Below, piece by piece: positions 24,231-33,500 of a DNA stretch of 64,000 nt (positions are counted from its first letter, which is position 1; each line of letters starts with the position of its first letter). The stretch comes from Bacillota bacterium (GTDB lineage: Bacteria > Bacillota > Clostridia > Peptostreptococcales > Anaerovoracaceae), in the NCBI GenBank assembly GCA_017405645.1, contig JAFQZZ010000033.1, positions 1-64,000 of the forward strand, given 5' to 3'. Below the pieces are notes generated by a model. It was not told the origin of the DNA. It did no database searches and worked only from the letters and a program-made list of their open reading frames with translations. A program made the position numbers and the translations under genes.

Positions 24231-26273
24231 TTATAATCCGGGGTCCAAATCTCCGTACATTTCAAAGATCCGGTCCCGTATTTCCTCGTTTTTCGGAAGC
24301 TGAAGCAGCGGATCTTCCGTCAGCAGGGCCTCCGCCTCCGGGCCGGTCCGTTTCAGGACCTTGGAGTGCCGGTAAATGTCCGCGATCCTCATCTCCGGGA
24401 CGCCGTGCTGCCTGAGTCCGAAGAATTCGCCGGTGCCCCGCAGCTGCAGGTCCTTCTCGGCGATCACGAATCCGTCCCCGCTCTCTTCCATGACCTGCGC
24501 CCGCTGCTGCGCCACTTCCGTATCGCCCTCCAGCACCAGAATGCAGTAGGACTGTTCTTCTCCCCGGCCCACGCGGCCCCGCAGCTGGTGCATCTGGGCC
24601 AGGCCGAAGCGCTCCGCATTCTCGATGAGCATTACCGTGGCATTGGGAACGTTGATCCCCACTTCGATCACCACGGTGGAAACCAGGGCGCTGATCTCGC
24701 CGTTCTTGAAGGCAGTCATGATCCGGTCCTTTTCCGCCGGACTCATCCGCCCGTGGATCAGTTCGGTCCTGAAGGGCGCCAGGGTCTTCTTCGTCTCTTC
24801 ATAAATCTCTTCCGCGCTGCGGACCTGCAGGGCGTCCGAACTGCCGATCAGGGGCGCCACGATATAGGCCTGCCGGCCCTTCTCCAGTTCCTTATGCAGG
24901 AAGTCGTAAGCGGTCTTTCTCTTCTCCGCCGGGCAGACCCGGGTCCGGATCTCCTTCCGGCCGGCGGGCTTGTCCCGGATGATGGAAATGTCCATGTCCC
25001 CGTACATCACCAGCGCCAGGGTCCGGGGGATCGGCGTGGCCGTCATCACCAGGATGTGCGGCTCCTTCCCCTTTTTGCTCAGGGCTTCCCGCTGGGAAAC
25101 CCCGAACCGGTGCTGTTCGTCGGTGACCACCAGGGCCAGGCTTTTGTATTTCACGTTCTTACCGAAGATGGCGTGGGTCCCGATCACCAGATCGGTTTCC
25201 CCCTCCGCCAGGCCTTCCAGCGCCTCCCGCCTTTTGGCCGCGGGCAGGCCGGATGTCAGCAGCCGCACCCGGATCCCGGTTCCTTCAAAAAGGGCCTTGA
25301 AGGTTTCGTAATGCTGCTGCGCCAGTATCTCTGTGGGGGCCATCAGCGCCGCCTGGTAACCGTTCCGGATCACCTTATAGATCGCCGCCGCGCTGACCAC
25401 GGTCTTGCCGCTGCCCACGTCCCCCTGGACCAGCCGGTTCATCCTCCGCTCGGAGGTCATGTCCCGGCAGATGTCCCGGATCGTGTCCTTCTGGTCCTGA
25501 GTGAGCTCATAGGGCAGTCCGTATATCAGTTCCTTTTCATAAGGTGCCGGGTCCAGCACGAAATTGGACAGGGTCTGGGAGAAGAGATTCTTCATGAGCC
25601 CCAGCCCCAGGCTGAACATCAGCAGTTCCTCGTAGATCAGCCGGTATTTGGCCACCCGCATATGCTTGTCGCTGGCGGGAAAATGGATGTTCTCCAGAGC
25701 AAAATCCAGGTCGCAGAGTTCATTTCTTTTCCGGACTTCTTCGGGCAGGGGATCCCGGCCCTTCTCCCGCACCGCCAGGGCCCCTGCAGCGGCCTTCCGG
25801 CGGTCGTTCTGGGTCAGTCCGGAGGTCAGGGGATAGACCGGCAGGATCCGGTCGTCGCCGCCGTCCTCTTCCACCCGGCCCATGGAAGGATGAAGCATCA
25901 CCGGATAGCCGGCATTTTCCGAGACCTTCCCGAAAAACCAGTAGGTCCGTTCCCGGCCCGCCTTGGAGGACAATCCCCGTTCCATATAGCCGGCATTGAA
26001 AAAAAGGACCTCCATGGTCCCGGATCCGTCCTCGATCAGCAGCCGGAGCGTCCGCTTTCCCCGGCCGGTGTACCGGCCCTTTTTCAAGGCCCGGATCGTT
26101 CCCCGGACCATGGCCGTTTCCTCCGGCACGAGCTCCGATATTTTTTTGATGTTCCGGCGGTCTTCGTATTCCCTGGGGAATGCATGGATCACGTCTTCCG
26201 CCGTGAACAGTCCCAGCCTTTCGAATTTTTCCGCTTTCTTCGGGCCGATGCCCTTCAGTTCCGTCAGCTTCAT
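24231..26273 (-). CDS. recG: ATP-dependent DNA helicase RecG
   Basis: Branch-migrating helicase that regresses stalled forks and processes Holliday junctions. The N-terminal wedge/OB part opens with LKGIGPKKAEKFERLG. Helicase motifs are GDVGSGKT (Walker A), DEQHRFGV (motif II), VMTATPIPRT (III) and QLRGRVGRG (VI). The C-terminal TRG region carries LRGTGEFFGLRQHG. Length (680) is normal. It starts 9 bp after the asp23 stop, so the two are co-transcribed. Confidence 0.97.
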   Translation of the reverse strand: MKLTELKGIGPKKAEKFERLGLFTAEDVIHAFPREYEDRRNIKKISELVPEETAMVRGTIRALKKGRYTGRGKRTLRLLIEDGSGTMEVLFFNAGYMERGLSSKAGRERTYWFFGKVSENAGYPVMLHPSMGRVEEDGGDDRILPVYPLTSGLTQNDRRKAAAGALAVREKGRDPLPEEVRKRNELCDLDFALENIHFPASDKHMRVAKYRLIYEELLMFSLGLGLMKNLFSQTLSNFVLDPAPYEKELIYGLPYELTQDQKDTIRDICRDMTSERRMNRLVQGDVGSGKTVVSAAAIYKVIRNGYQAALMAPTEILAQQHYETFKALFEGTGIRVRLLTSGLPAAKRREALEGLAEGETDLVIGTHAIFGKNVKYKSLALVVTDEQHRFGVSQREALSKKGKEPHILVMTATPIPRTLALVMYGDMDISIIRDKPAGRKEIRTRVCPAEKRKTAYDFLHKELEKGRQAYIVAPLIGSSDALQVRSAEEIYEETKKTLAPFRTELIHGRMSPAEKDRIMTAFKNGEISALVSTVVIEVGINVPNATVMLIENAERFGLAQMHQLRGRVGRGEEQSYCILVLEGDTEVAQQRAQVMEESGDGFVIAEKDLQLRGTGEFFGLRQHGVPEMRIADIYRHSKVLKRTGPEAEALLTEDPLLQLPKNEEIRDRIFEMYGDLDPGL

Positions 26274-26282
26274 ACCCTGTTC

Positions 26283-26687
26283 CTATCCTTTGACAACGAT
26301 GTCCCTCTCGATGATCTTCCGGCCCTTCCCGGAGGGCTTCAGACCGATGATATGCAGTGTGACCTGGGCCGGATCGATGTCCGCCTGCCCCGCCAGGTCC
26401 ATCCGGATCTCCCGGATCAGCCGGTCGGTAACGCCGGAAATGGACACGCCGAAATAGAGAATCAGGTCCACTTCGATGAAGATCCCGTCCTCCTTGTCCT
26501 TGATGATGCGGATATAGTCCTTGTCCCGGTCAAATGCGAACCGGGAACTGACGGTTGAACGGATGCCGTTGGCATTGGTGATCCCGTAGACCTCGTCCTG
26601 TTTCAGAATCGTTTCCTTGATGATTTTTGCGGCGGCGGGCCGCTCGATATCGATGATGCCGTAATCCGTTTCGACTCGTTCCAGCAT
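26283..26687 (-). CDS. Asp23/Gls24-family envelope stress protein
   Basis: A 134-residue member of the Asp23 (YloU) family, small proteins tied to envelope stress in Gram-positives. It opens with a short beta strand (YGIIDIERPAAAKII), then has the core VEVDLILYFGVSISGVTDRLI type segment. It has no membrane segment of its own. Position between rpmB (divergent) and recG is the usual Firmicutes arrangement, where YloU lies next to rpmB. A possible promoter, TTGAAA-19-TAGAAT, lies in 26720-26755, but the spacer is long. Confidence 0.92.
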   Translation of the reverse strand: MLERVETDYGIIDIERPAAAKIIKETILKQDEVYGITNANGIRSTVSSRFAFDRDKDYIRIIKDKEDGIFIEVDLILYFGVSISGVTDRLIREIRMDLAGQADIDPAQVTLHIIGLKPSGKGRKIIERDIVVKG

Positions 26688-26777
26688 AATGCTCCCCTTT
26701 TCGTATGTCGTTTCTTTATTCTACCATAACCATTCGGCTGTTTTTCAATATTTTTTCGGTTTTTTTGAAAAAATGGT

Positions 26778-26806
26778 TTTACAAGCACCCTGTCTTGTGT
26801 TATAAT
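26778..26806 (+). promoter_or_regulatory. rpmB promoter
   Basis: TTTACA (26778-26783), 17-base spacer, perfect TATAAT (26801-26806), 69 bp ahead of the start. Ribosome site GGGGGAGGTG. Confidence 0.82.
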
Positions 26807-26874
26807 TCCATTTGTTCAGTGTGAAAAGAATCAAATTCATTGAAATAAACATCAATCAGGGGGAGGTGTAGTAA

Positions 26875-27066
26875 ATGTCCAGAAAGTGTGAAATCTGCGG
26901 AAAGGGACAGGTATCCGGCAATCAGGTCAGCCATTCCAACAGACACAGCAAGAGAAAGTGGAATGCAAATATCCAGTCTGTACGTATCATGGACAACGGT
27001 ACAGTCAGAAGAGCGAAAGTCTGCACAAGATGCATGAGATCCGGTAAGATCGAAAGAGCGATCTAA
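26875..27066 (+). CDS. rpmB: 50S ribosomal protein L28
   Basis: Ribosomal protein bL28, 63 residues, zinc-binding form with C5, C8 and a C-terminal CTRC pair. MSRKCEICGKGQVSGNQVSH and RRAKVCTRCMRSGKI are diagnostic. It is monocistronic between its own promoter and terminator, and divergent from asp23. Arginine codons are almost all AGA, as in other highly expressed genes here. Confidence 0.98.
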   Translation: MSRKCEICGKGQVSGNQVSHSNRHSKRKWNANIQSVRIMDNGTVRRAKVCTRCMRSGKIERAI

Positions 27067-27086
27067 CCCCGTAAAACGCAGCAAAC

Positions 27087-27114
27087 AACCCCGCTTTACA
27101 GCGGGGTTTTTTTT
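27087..27114 (+). terminator. rpmB terminator
   Basis: An 8-bp stem, AACCCCGC/GCGGGGTT (27087-27108), with a TTTACA loop and eight T. The converging thiamine pyrophosphokinase gene ends at its edge. Confidence 0.92.
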
Positions 27115-27763
27115 AATCTCTCGTATAGATCACCAGCAGGCGGCCCTTTTCCAGCCGCACCTTCGCCAGACTGTTTTCCACTTCATTGCTGAGACACCGG
27201 GTGACTTTTTCCGGGCCCAGGTCCGTCTTTTCCAGCTCGTATTTCATCCCGGTGATTTCCACCCCTTCGCAGGGCGTGACCGGCACCAGGGAGACCGTCC
27301 AGCCCTCCGGCGCATCCGCCAGGGAACGCTCCGCCGGCCTCTCGTCCGCCGCCAGAGCGGTGATGATGTTGTGGGTGCCCACGATCCTTCCCCGGATCTT
27401 CTTCTCCTCCAGTTCGAAGAGCATCAGCATGTTCGCCAGGGAATGGTCCATCCGGGTGCCCAGGGCCCCGTACAGGTCGATCTGGTCGTAGTCGTATTTG
27501 GCCAGGAAATCCAAGGCGCTCTTCATGTCCGTGCATTCCCGGACTTCTTCGTTCATGTGGTGCTTCACTACCCCCAGCATCTGCATTTCCATATTGACCG
27601 CCCGCTCGACGGAATCAAAGTCCCCGATCAGGGCATGGGGACATTCCGACACGGCGCTCAGGGCGTTGGCTCCGCCGTCGCAGGCCATGATGAAGCGGTA
27701 CTGCTTGAAATCCACGCCGGAAAGGTCACAGTTCCCGGCTCCGACGATCATCGCTTTTTTCAT
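27113..27763 (-). CDS. Thiamine pyrophosphokinase
   Basis: Transfers pyrophosphate from ATP to thiamine to make thiamine diphosphate (216 residues). Key motifs are CDGGAN, IGDFDS, the acidic ECTDMKSAL and GALGTRMDHSLANM, all in order in the N-terminal Rossmann half. The C-terminal beta domain binds thiamine. It starts 2 bp before the rpe stop region and ends the long rpe-rsgA-pknB unit, a placement usual in Firmicutes (YloS). Confidence 0.95.
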   Translation of the reverse strand: MKKAMIVGAGNCDLSGVDFKQYRFIMACDGGANALSAVSECPHALIGDFDSVERAVNMEMQMLGVVKHHMNEEVRECTDMKSALDFLAKYDYDQIDLYGALGTRMDHSLANMLMLFELEEKKIRGRIVGTHNIITALAADERPAERSLADAPEGWTVSLVPVTPCEGVEITGMKYELEKTDLGPEKVTRCLSNEVENSLAKVRLEKGRLLVIYTRD

Positions 27764-27764
27764 G

Positions 27765-28430
27765 CTATTTCATTCCTTTCAGGATGTCCATAAATTTCTT
27801 GGTCTCCTTCACGGGATCCTCCGCGGAGAAGATGGCGGAACCCGCCACCAGCACGTTGGCGCCGGAGGCCAGGACCTTCCTGGCGTTGGCCGGCTTGACG
27901 CCGCCGTCCACCTCGATGTCCACCTTGTAGCCGCCCTTCTCGATCATCTCCCGCAGTTCATAGATCTTCCGCAGTCCGGATTCGATGAAGGACTGTCCGC
28001 CGAAGCCCGGGTTCACCGTCATGATGATCACCATGTCGATGTATTCCAGGATCTCGTCCAGGGTCCTCAGGGACGTGGCCGGGTTGATGGCGACTCCCGC
28101 CTTGACCCCCAGGGAACGGATGTACTGCACGGTCCGGTGCAGGTGGGTGCAGGCTTCCTGGTGGACGGAGATGTATTCCGTATTCTCAAAGACGAACTTG
28201 TCGATGTAGCGGTCCGGATCTTCGATCATCAGATGCACGTCGAAGGGCATTTTGGTCTTTCCCTCCAGACCCTGAAGGATCACCGGCCCGATGGTGATGT
28301 TGGGTACGAAATGACCGTCCATCACGTCGATGTGGAGCATGTCCGCTCCGCCTTCTTCCACTTTTCTGACGTCCTCGTACAGCTGCCCGAAATCCGCGGA
28401 CAGCAGGGAGGGAGATAATCTGTAGTCCAT
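27765..28430 (-). CDS. rpe: Ribulose-phosphate 3-epimerase
   Basis: Interconverts ribulose 5-phosphate and xylulose 5-phosphate in the pentose phosphate pathway. A TIM barrel of 221 residues with LSPSLLSADFGQL at the start, HIDVMDGHFVPNITIG (metal and catalytic residues), MTVNPGFGGQSFI and EVDGGVK. It begins one base past the rsgA stop and is the usual companion of rsgA. Confidence 0.97.
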   Translation of the reverse strand: MDYRLSPSLLSADFGQLYEDVRKVEEGGADMLHIDVMDGHFVPNITIGPVILQGLEGKTKMPFDVHLMIEDPDRYIDKFVFENTEYISVHQEACTHLHRTVQYIRSLGVKAGVAINPATSLRTLDEILEYIDMVIIMTVNPGFGGQSFIESGLRKIYELREMIEKGGYKVDIEVDGGVKPANARKVLASGANVLVAGSAIFSAEDPVKETKKFMDILKGMK

Positions 28431-28431
28431 T

Positions 28432-29319
28432 TCAATAGCTCCTTCGTTCTTTTAGTTCTGCATATATCTTACCATAAGAATCGTACCTTTCGGCACTGAT
28501 TTTACCTTCTTCCACGGCTTTTTTCACAGCGCAGTCCGGCTCCGCCAGGTGCATGCATCCGTTGAACCGGCAGTCCCCTTCGTATTCCTCGAATTCCGGG
28601 TACAGGAGCCTCAGATCCTCCGCCGTCACGTCCTGCATCTCGTAGGAGGTAAAGCCCGGCGTGTCAAAAATCCGGATGCCCCCGTCCGCCGACAGGAGTT
28701 CCACGTGGCGGGTGGTGTGCCGGCCCCTGCGGGTCTTCCGGCTGATCTCCCCGGTCTCCATCCGGAACTCGCCCAGGGCATTGGCGATGCTGGATTTCCC
28801 GACGCCGGAGGCCCCGGCCAGCATGCACTTCTTGTGGGCGGCCAGGCTCTTCAGGGTGTCGATCCCTTCCCCTGTCAGGGCGCTGACGAAGACCACCTCG
28901 TATCCGGTGTTCCGATAGATCTGCCGGATCCGTTCCCGGTCCGCCTCCTCCATCAGGTCGCATTTGTTGAAGACCAGCAGCACCTCGGTATCCTTCTTCT
29001 CCGCCATGACGATCAGGCGGTCGATGAAGGAAAAGACCGGCGCGGGCTCCGCCGCCGCCGCGACGATGATGCTGACTTCCACATTGGCCACCGGCGGTCG
29101 GACGAACTCATTGATCCTGGGGAGGATCTCCCGGATCACTTCCTCGCCTTCCCGGCTGCCCGGCTGGATCACCACTTCGTCCCCCACCATGGGGGTGTGA
29201 CCGCTGATCCGGAACCGCCCCTTGGCCCTGCATTCATAGACAAGGTCGGAGGTTTCCACATAGTAGAAACCTCCGATGCCTTTTATGATCGTTCCTCTAA
29301 TAGAATGTTCCGTTTTCAA
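28432..29319 (-). CDS. rsgA: Ribosome small subunit-dependent GTPase A
   Basis: Circularly permuted GTPase that helps late assembly of the 30S subunit. An N-terminal OB domain (1-70) is followed by G4 NKCD (118-121), G1 GASGVGKSS (169-177), switch RGRHTTRH (198-205) and G3 DTPG (219-222). The C-terminal zinc site is C250, C255, H257, C263. The reading frame opens with TTG at 29319 inside the end of pknB (23-bp overlap), with GAGGGG about 10 bases upstream, so it is coupled to the kinase. No ATG fits the conserved OB domain start. Confidence 0.94.
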   Translation of the reverse strand: MKTEHSIRGTIIKGIGGFYYVETSDLVYECRAKGRFRISGHTPMVGDEVVIQPGSREGEEVIREILPRINEFVRPPVANVEVSIIVAAAAEPAPVFSFIDRLIVMAEKKDTEVLLVFNKCDLMEEADRERIRQIYRNTGYEVVFVSALTGEGIDTLKSLAAHKKCMLAGASGVGKSSIANALGEFRMETGEISRKTRRGRHTTRHVELLSADGGIRIFDTPGFTSYEMQDVTAEDLRLLYPEFEEYEGDCRFNGCMHLAEPDCAVKKAVEEGKISAERYDSYGKIYAELKERRSY

Positions 29320-31378
29320 AATCGACTGTCCCCTCGCTTACCAGTGTATCGTCGAAATAGATCATCAGTTTTCCGGTGCCGCTGCCGGTGATCTTCACCT
29401 GCTCGCCGGTGTTGGCCTTGTAATGGAGCTGATCGTGCAGCGTCGTCACCTTGTCATCCTGGACCAGGGTGATCTTCAGTTCAAAGACGTCGCTGTCCAC
29501 GGAAGTATAATCAAAGGTCAGCGGGATCGTGGAGGCCACCGTCTGAGGTGCAGTGGATTCCGGATCCTTCCCCTTGCTGACCACCAGGTTGATCTTGGTC
29601 TTGGGCGAAACCTTCTTTCCCATCTCGGTGCTCTGCTTCATGACGATGCCGTCGGAATACTGGTTGCTGTATTCCTCCGTCACCCGTCCCAGCGACAGCC
29701 CGGCCGCTTCCAGGGTGGTGACGGCAGATTCCAGATCCGTGCCCACCAGGTTCATCATCACCACCGGCTCATCCGAATTGCCGGCGCTGACCACCAGGTC
29801 GATCTTTTCGCCCGGATTGGCCAGGTCTCCGTACCGGGGGGTCTGGTCGATGACCGTGCCTTCAGGCTCATCGCTCTCCTCCTGGGATATGGTGCCGACC
29901 TCGTAGCCGCTGTCCCGGATCAGGGTCTTGGCCTCCGTCAGGTCCTTGCCGATCAAGTCCGGCACATCGCTGGTGCTGACGCCCTTGCTGACCGTCACGT
30001 GGACGGCATACCCTTCCTTGACACCGGTGCCCGCAGCCGGATTCTGGTTGCAGATCTTGTCCTCGTCATAGGCGGAACTGTAGACCCGGTCGTCGATGAC
30101 CATCTCCAGCCCCATGCTGTCCAGCATCGCTTCCGCCTGGCGGTAGTCCATGCCCATCACTTCCGGAACGCTGATCTCCGGCAGGGTGAAGTAATCGAAG
30201 CCCTTCAGGATGCCGTAGCTGGCCGCCATTGCCAGCAGGATTCCCAGCACGATGCCGAAGAACCGGCCCAGGGTGAAGAACTTGCCCTTCTTCTTTTTCT
30301 TTTTCTTCTTGTCCATTTTCGCCGCCTTTGCCGCCTTCTTCATTTCCTTCTTCGTCAGCGGCACCGGTTCCGGCTCCTCGTCATAGTATTCATCGTCGTC
30401 GTAATACTCGTCGTCATCGTAGTATTCATCGTCGTCGTAGTAGTCGTCGTCATCGTAGTATCCGTCGTCCTCCGGCAGGACCGCCCGGTCCAGGACGATG
30501 GTGTCCACCGGCACACGGCCGGCTTTGTCTTCGGTGTAACTGTAAACCGCCGCGCCGGGATCTGCGGGATGGATGGCGTTCAGGGCCGCCAGCATTTCGT
30601 CCGCATCCTCGAACCGGTCCACCTGGATCTTCTGGGTGGCCTTCATGATCACGCTCTCCAGGGCCGGCGAAATGTTCGGGTTGATGCTGGAGGGCCGTGC
30701 CATCTCCTTGTTGATGTGCATCATGGCCACGGACACCGGGTTGTCCCCGTCGAAGGGCACCTGGCCCGTCACCATTTCATACATCACGATCCCCAGGGAA
30801 TACAGGTCGGATTTCCCGTCCACGTAGCCGCCCCGGGCCTGTTCCGGCGAGAAGTAATGGACTGAGCCCATGACCTTGTCGCTGGCCACCAGCGTGGTGC
30901 TGGAAACGGCCTTGGCGATCCCGAAATCGGTGATCTTGGCCACGCCGTCTTCGTTGACCAGGATGTTATGCGGTTTCACATCCCGGTGAATGATGTTGTT
31001 TTTGTGCGCGCAGGACAGCGCCGAAGCGATCTGCTTGGCGATGTCGATGGTCTCCGCGTCGGACAGAGGCCCCCGGTTTTCGATGATGGAGCTCAGGGTC
31101 TCCCCTTCCATATATTCCATTACGATGTAGTTGATGTTCTTCCCTTCCAGGCCTACATCGTAGATATTGACGATGTTCGGATGAGTCAGGCTGGCTGCCG
31201 CCTGCGACTCGTGCCGGAAATTTTCGATGAATTTTTTATCATCGAGGAATTCCGGTTTGAGGATCTTGATCGCCACGTAGCGGTTCAGCAGAACGTCTCT
31301 GGCCTTGTATACGATGGCCATGCCGCCTTCGCCGATCTTCCCCAGGATATCATAACGTTTCCCTAATAATCTGTTCAT
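29297..31378 (-). CDS. PASTA-domain serine/threonine kinase (PknB/PrkC/Stk1 type)
   Basis: A membrane Ser/Thr kinase sensing cell-wall fragments (693 residues). The kinase domain (8-265) has GEGGMAIVYK, K38, HRDVKPHNIL (D133, N138) and DFG (151-153). An acidic Asp/Tyr-rich juxtamembrane region (304-334) and a Lys cluster (342-366) precede one membrane helix (about 371-393). Three extracellular PASTA repeats follow (about 396-600). A beta-rich C-terminal domain (about 605-693) closes the protein. It lies 3 bp after stp. Its targets often include division and translation factors encoded nearby, such as DivIVA or RsgA. Confidence 0.96.
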   Translation of the reverse strand: MNRLLGKRYDILGKIGEGGMAIVYKARDVLLNRYVAIKILKPEFLDDKKFIENFRHESQAAASLTHPNIVNIYDVGLEGKNINYIVMEYMEGETLSSIIENRGPLSDAETIDIAKQIASALSCAHKNNIIHRDVKPHNILVNEDGVAKITDFGIAKAVSSTTLVASDKVMGSVHYFSPEQARGGYVDGKSDLYSLGIVMYEMVTGQVPFDGDNPVSVAMMHINKEMARPSSINPNISPALESVIMKATQKIQVDRFEDADEMLAALNAIHPADPGAAVYSYTEDKAGRVPVDTIVLDRAVLPEDDGYYDDDDYYDDDEYYDDDEYYDDDEYYDEEPEPVPLTKKEMKKAAKAAKMDKKKKKKKKGKFFTLGRFFGIVLGILLAMAASYGILKGFDYFTLPEISVPEVMGMDYRQAEAMLDSMGLEMVIDDRVYSSAYDEDKICNQNPAAGTGVKEGYAVHVTVSKGVSTSDVPDLIGKDLTEAKTLIRDSGYEVGTISQEESDEPEGTVIDQTPRYGDLANPGEKIDLVVSAGNSDEPVVMMNLVGTDLESAVTTLEAAGLSLGRVTEEYSNQYSDGIVMKQSTEMGKKVSPKTKINLVVSKGKDPESTAPQTVASTIPLTFDYTSVDSDVFELKITLVQDDKVTTLHDQLHYKANTGEQVKITGSGTGKLMIYFDDTLVSEGTVDFENGTFY
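30375..30472 (-). repeat. In-frame tandem repeat coding for YYDDDE
   Basis: About five copies of an 18-bp unit (GTAGTATTCATCGTCGTC and variants) inside the kinase gene. They encode YYDDDD/YYDDDE repeats between the kinase domain and the basic juxtamembrane stretch. Copy number could vary between strains by slippage. Confidence 0.85.
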
Positions 31379-31381
31379 GTA

Positions 31382-32134
31382 TTATTCCCCGATCCTGATC
31401 GTAATCACTGTGATATTGTCTCTGCCGCCGGCCGCATTGGCCTTGTCCACCAGGGCCCTGCAGGCGGCGTCCATGTCTTTTTCTTTCCATAAAGTCTCCA
31501 GGATCTCTTCCTCGGAGACCTCGTTATACAATCCGTCCGTGCACAGCATGAGGATATCTTCCTCCTCCAGATCCACGAAGAAATGGTCCGGCTCCACCGT
31601 TTCCTTGTCCCCCAGAGCCTTGGTGATGGTGCTGAACATATTCAGCGCGATCTGCTTCTGCGCCATGAACTGGATCTCTTCTTCCGTCAGTCTTCCTTCC
31701 CGGATCAGCTGATTCGCCATGGTGTGGTCCTCGGTCAGTTTGATGAGCTGGCCTTCCCGGGCAAGATACGCGCGGCTGTCGCCCACGTTGGAGATATAGG
31801 CGATGTGGCCGCGGATCACCGCCGTCACCGCCGTAGTGGCCATGTGGGACATTTCCTCGTCTTCCGCAGACTTCTCCAGGATCTTTTCGTTGGCAAGCAG
31901 GATCCCCCGGGTCATGCAGTCAAAAACATGCCGGCTGCCTTGCTTCAGCGATTTCAGGTTTTCCTTCACGTAACCGGCGATCTCACCGGCTGCGATGCCG
32001 CTGGCCACCTCGCCGGCATTCTGACCGCCGACGCCGTCCGCCACCACGAAAACACATCCGTCTTTTTCCGCGAAATAGCTGTCTTCATTATTCTCTCTGA
32101 GTCGCCCTTTGTCCGTACAGGCCCCAATATCCAT
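31382..32134 (-). CDS. PPM-family Ser/Thr protein phosphatase (Stp/PrpC)
   Basis: The PP2C-type phosphatase that reverses the PASTA kinase. It shows NNEDSYF, VVADGVGGQNAGEVAS (metal Asp), GDSRAYL, LTEDHTM and the C-terminal GGRDNITVI. It is 250 residues from the ATG at 32134, which has AAAGGG 6 bases upstream and matches the family start MDIGACTDKG. An upstream ATG (32155) has no ribosome site. It is paired with pknB, three bases apart. Confidence 0.96.
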   Translation of the reverse strand: MDIGACTDKGRLRENNEDSYFAEKDGCVFVVADGVGGQNAGEVASGIAAGEIAGYVKENLKSLKQGSRHVFDCMTRGILLANEKILEKSAEDEEMSHMATTAVTAVIRGHIAYISNVGDSRAYLAREGQLIKLTEDHTMANQLIREGRLTEEEIQFMAQKQIALNMFSTITKALGDKETVEPDHFFVDLEEEDILMLCTDGLYNEVSEEEILETLWKEKDMDAACRALVDKANAAGGRDNITVITIRIGE

Positions 32135-32212
32135 CGTATTCCCTTTCGTATGCATGAATCAGCTTGCTAACTTATTATTTTAATTTATATTTGGCGAAAT
32201 GAAAAGGCGTTT

Positions 32213-33496
32213 TTATGATTTTTTTGTGATTTTACAGATAAAAAACCCGTCGGTCCCATCCGAAGCCGGGGAATACTGCTTCCGGAAGACCTCTTCAAAC
32301 GCCTGCCCGTGCTTTTTGAAAAAATGGTCGATCAGCTGCTGGTTTTCCAGGGGAGACACCGTGCAGGTGCTGTAGACCAGGACTCCGCCGGGTTTCAGGT
32401 AAGAAGCCCCGTTCTCCAGGATCCGGTACTGGACCCGGCAGAGCTTCCGGATGTCTTCCATGGATTTGGTGTAACGGATCTCCGGTTTCCGCCGGATGAC
32501 CCCCAGGCCGCTGCAGGGCACGTCGCAGAGGACCCGGTCCGCCAGTCCGAGGAATTCCTCTTTCCGTTCCGTAGCGTCCCGTGCCTCGCACTCCAGGGTC
32601 GTGACCCCGTGCTTTTCCGCCGTCCGCCGGACGATGTCCAGCTTGGAAGCCGAAAGGTCGCAGGCGATGATCCTCCCCCGGTTCTCCATCCGCTCGCCGG
32701 CGTAGACCGTCTTGCCGCCGGGGGCGGCGCACAGGTCGATCACCGTGTCGCCGGGCCGGGGATCCAGGGCTTCCACCGCCATCATGGATGCCTCGTCCTG
32801 AACGGTGAACCGTCCTTCCTCAAAGCCTTTCGCGGAAAGCGCATCCCTTCCCCGGATCTGAAGGGCGTTCTCCGAATTCCGGCCGGGAAGCACTTCAAAA
32901 CCTTCCCCTTCCAGCTCCCGCCTCAGCTCCTCCGGCGTGGTCTTCAGCCGGTTGACCCGGACCGTCATGGGCGGCACGTCCGCCGCCGACGCCAGGAAGC
33001 GCTCCGTGAATTCCTGCCCGTACCCGCCGGACAGGTATCGGATCATCCATTCCGGAAAGGAATACCTGACAGACAGGTGTTTCAGCGGGTCCTTCTTCGG
33101 GTCCGGCAGCCTCAGGCTGTCCTTGTTCCGGATCACGTTCCTCAAAACCCCGTTAACAAAACCGTCCTGGTGCACCAGTTCCTCCTTGGCGATCTTCACC
33201 GCCTCGTCCACCGCCGCATAGTCCGGCACCGCGTCCATGAACAGGATCTGGTAGACGGACATCCTCAGAAGGTTGAGGGTCTTCCGCTTGACCTGGTCGA
33301 TGTGGGATTTCAAAAAGCGGGAAATATAGTAATCCAGACGGATCCGGTTCTCCAGGACCCCGTAAACGATCCTACGGACAAAGGCTCCGTCTGCATTGTT
33401 TCCCGCTTTCTTCAGCGCCTCATTCACCGCCAGGTTGGAATAGGCGCCCTTCTGTTCGATTTGATTGAGTATGTCAAAAGCGATTTTACGTTCCAT
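32213..33496 (-). CDS. rsmB: 16S rRNA (cytosine967-C5)-methyltransferase
   Basis: Makes m5C967 in 16S rRNA. The N-terminal NusB-like RNA-binding domain (1-130) has FVRRIVYGVLENRIRLDY. The SAM domain shows DLCAAPGGKT, and the two catalytic cysteines lie in DVPCSGLG and YSTCTVSPLENQ. Length (427) is normal. It begins 4 bp after yugP. In most Firmicutes rlmN stands between rsmB and stp. Here only 78 bp separate them, with no coding sequence. Confidence 0.96.
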   Translation of the reverse strand: MERKIAFDILNQIEQKGAYSNLAVNEALKKAGNNADGAFVRRIVYGVLENRIRLDYYISRFLKSHIDQVKRKTLNLLRMSVYQILFMDAVPDYAAVDEAVKIAKEELVHQDGFVNGVLRNVIRNKDSLRLPDPKKDPLKHLSVRYSFPEWMIRYLSGGYGQEFTERFLASAADVPPMTVRVNRLKTTPEELRRELEGEGFEVLPGRNSENALQIRGRDALSAKGFEEGRFTVQDEASMMAVEALDPRPGDTVIDLCAAPGGKTVYAGERMENRGRIIACDLSASKLDIVRRTAEKHGVTTLECEARDATERKEEFLGLADRVLCDVPCSGLGVIRRKPEIRYTKSMEDIRKLCRVQYRILENGASYLKPGGVLVYSTCTVSPLENQQLIDHFFKKHGQAFEEVFRKQYSPASDGTDGFFICKITKKS

Positions 33497-33500
33497 TTTA

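Noticed and set aside
26800..27084. 94-codon frame antisense to rpmB
   Set aside because: It is the shadow of the L28 gene and spans its promoter. No ribosome site.
30375..30472. Regular repeats taken first for a CRISPR-like array
   Set aside because: The units are directly abutting, 18 bp long and in frame within the kinase gene, with no spacers.
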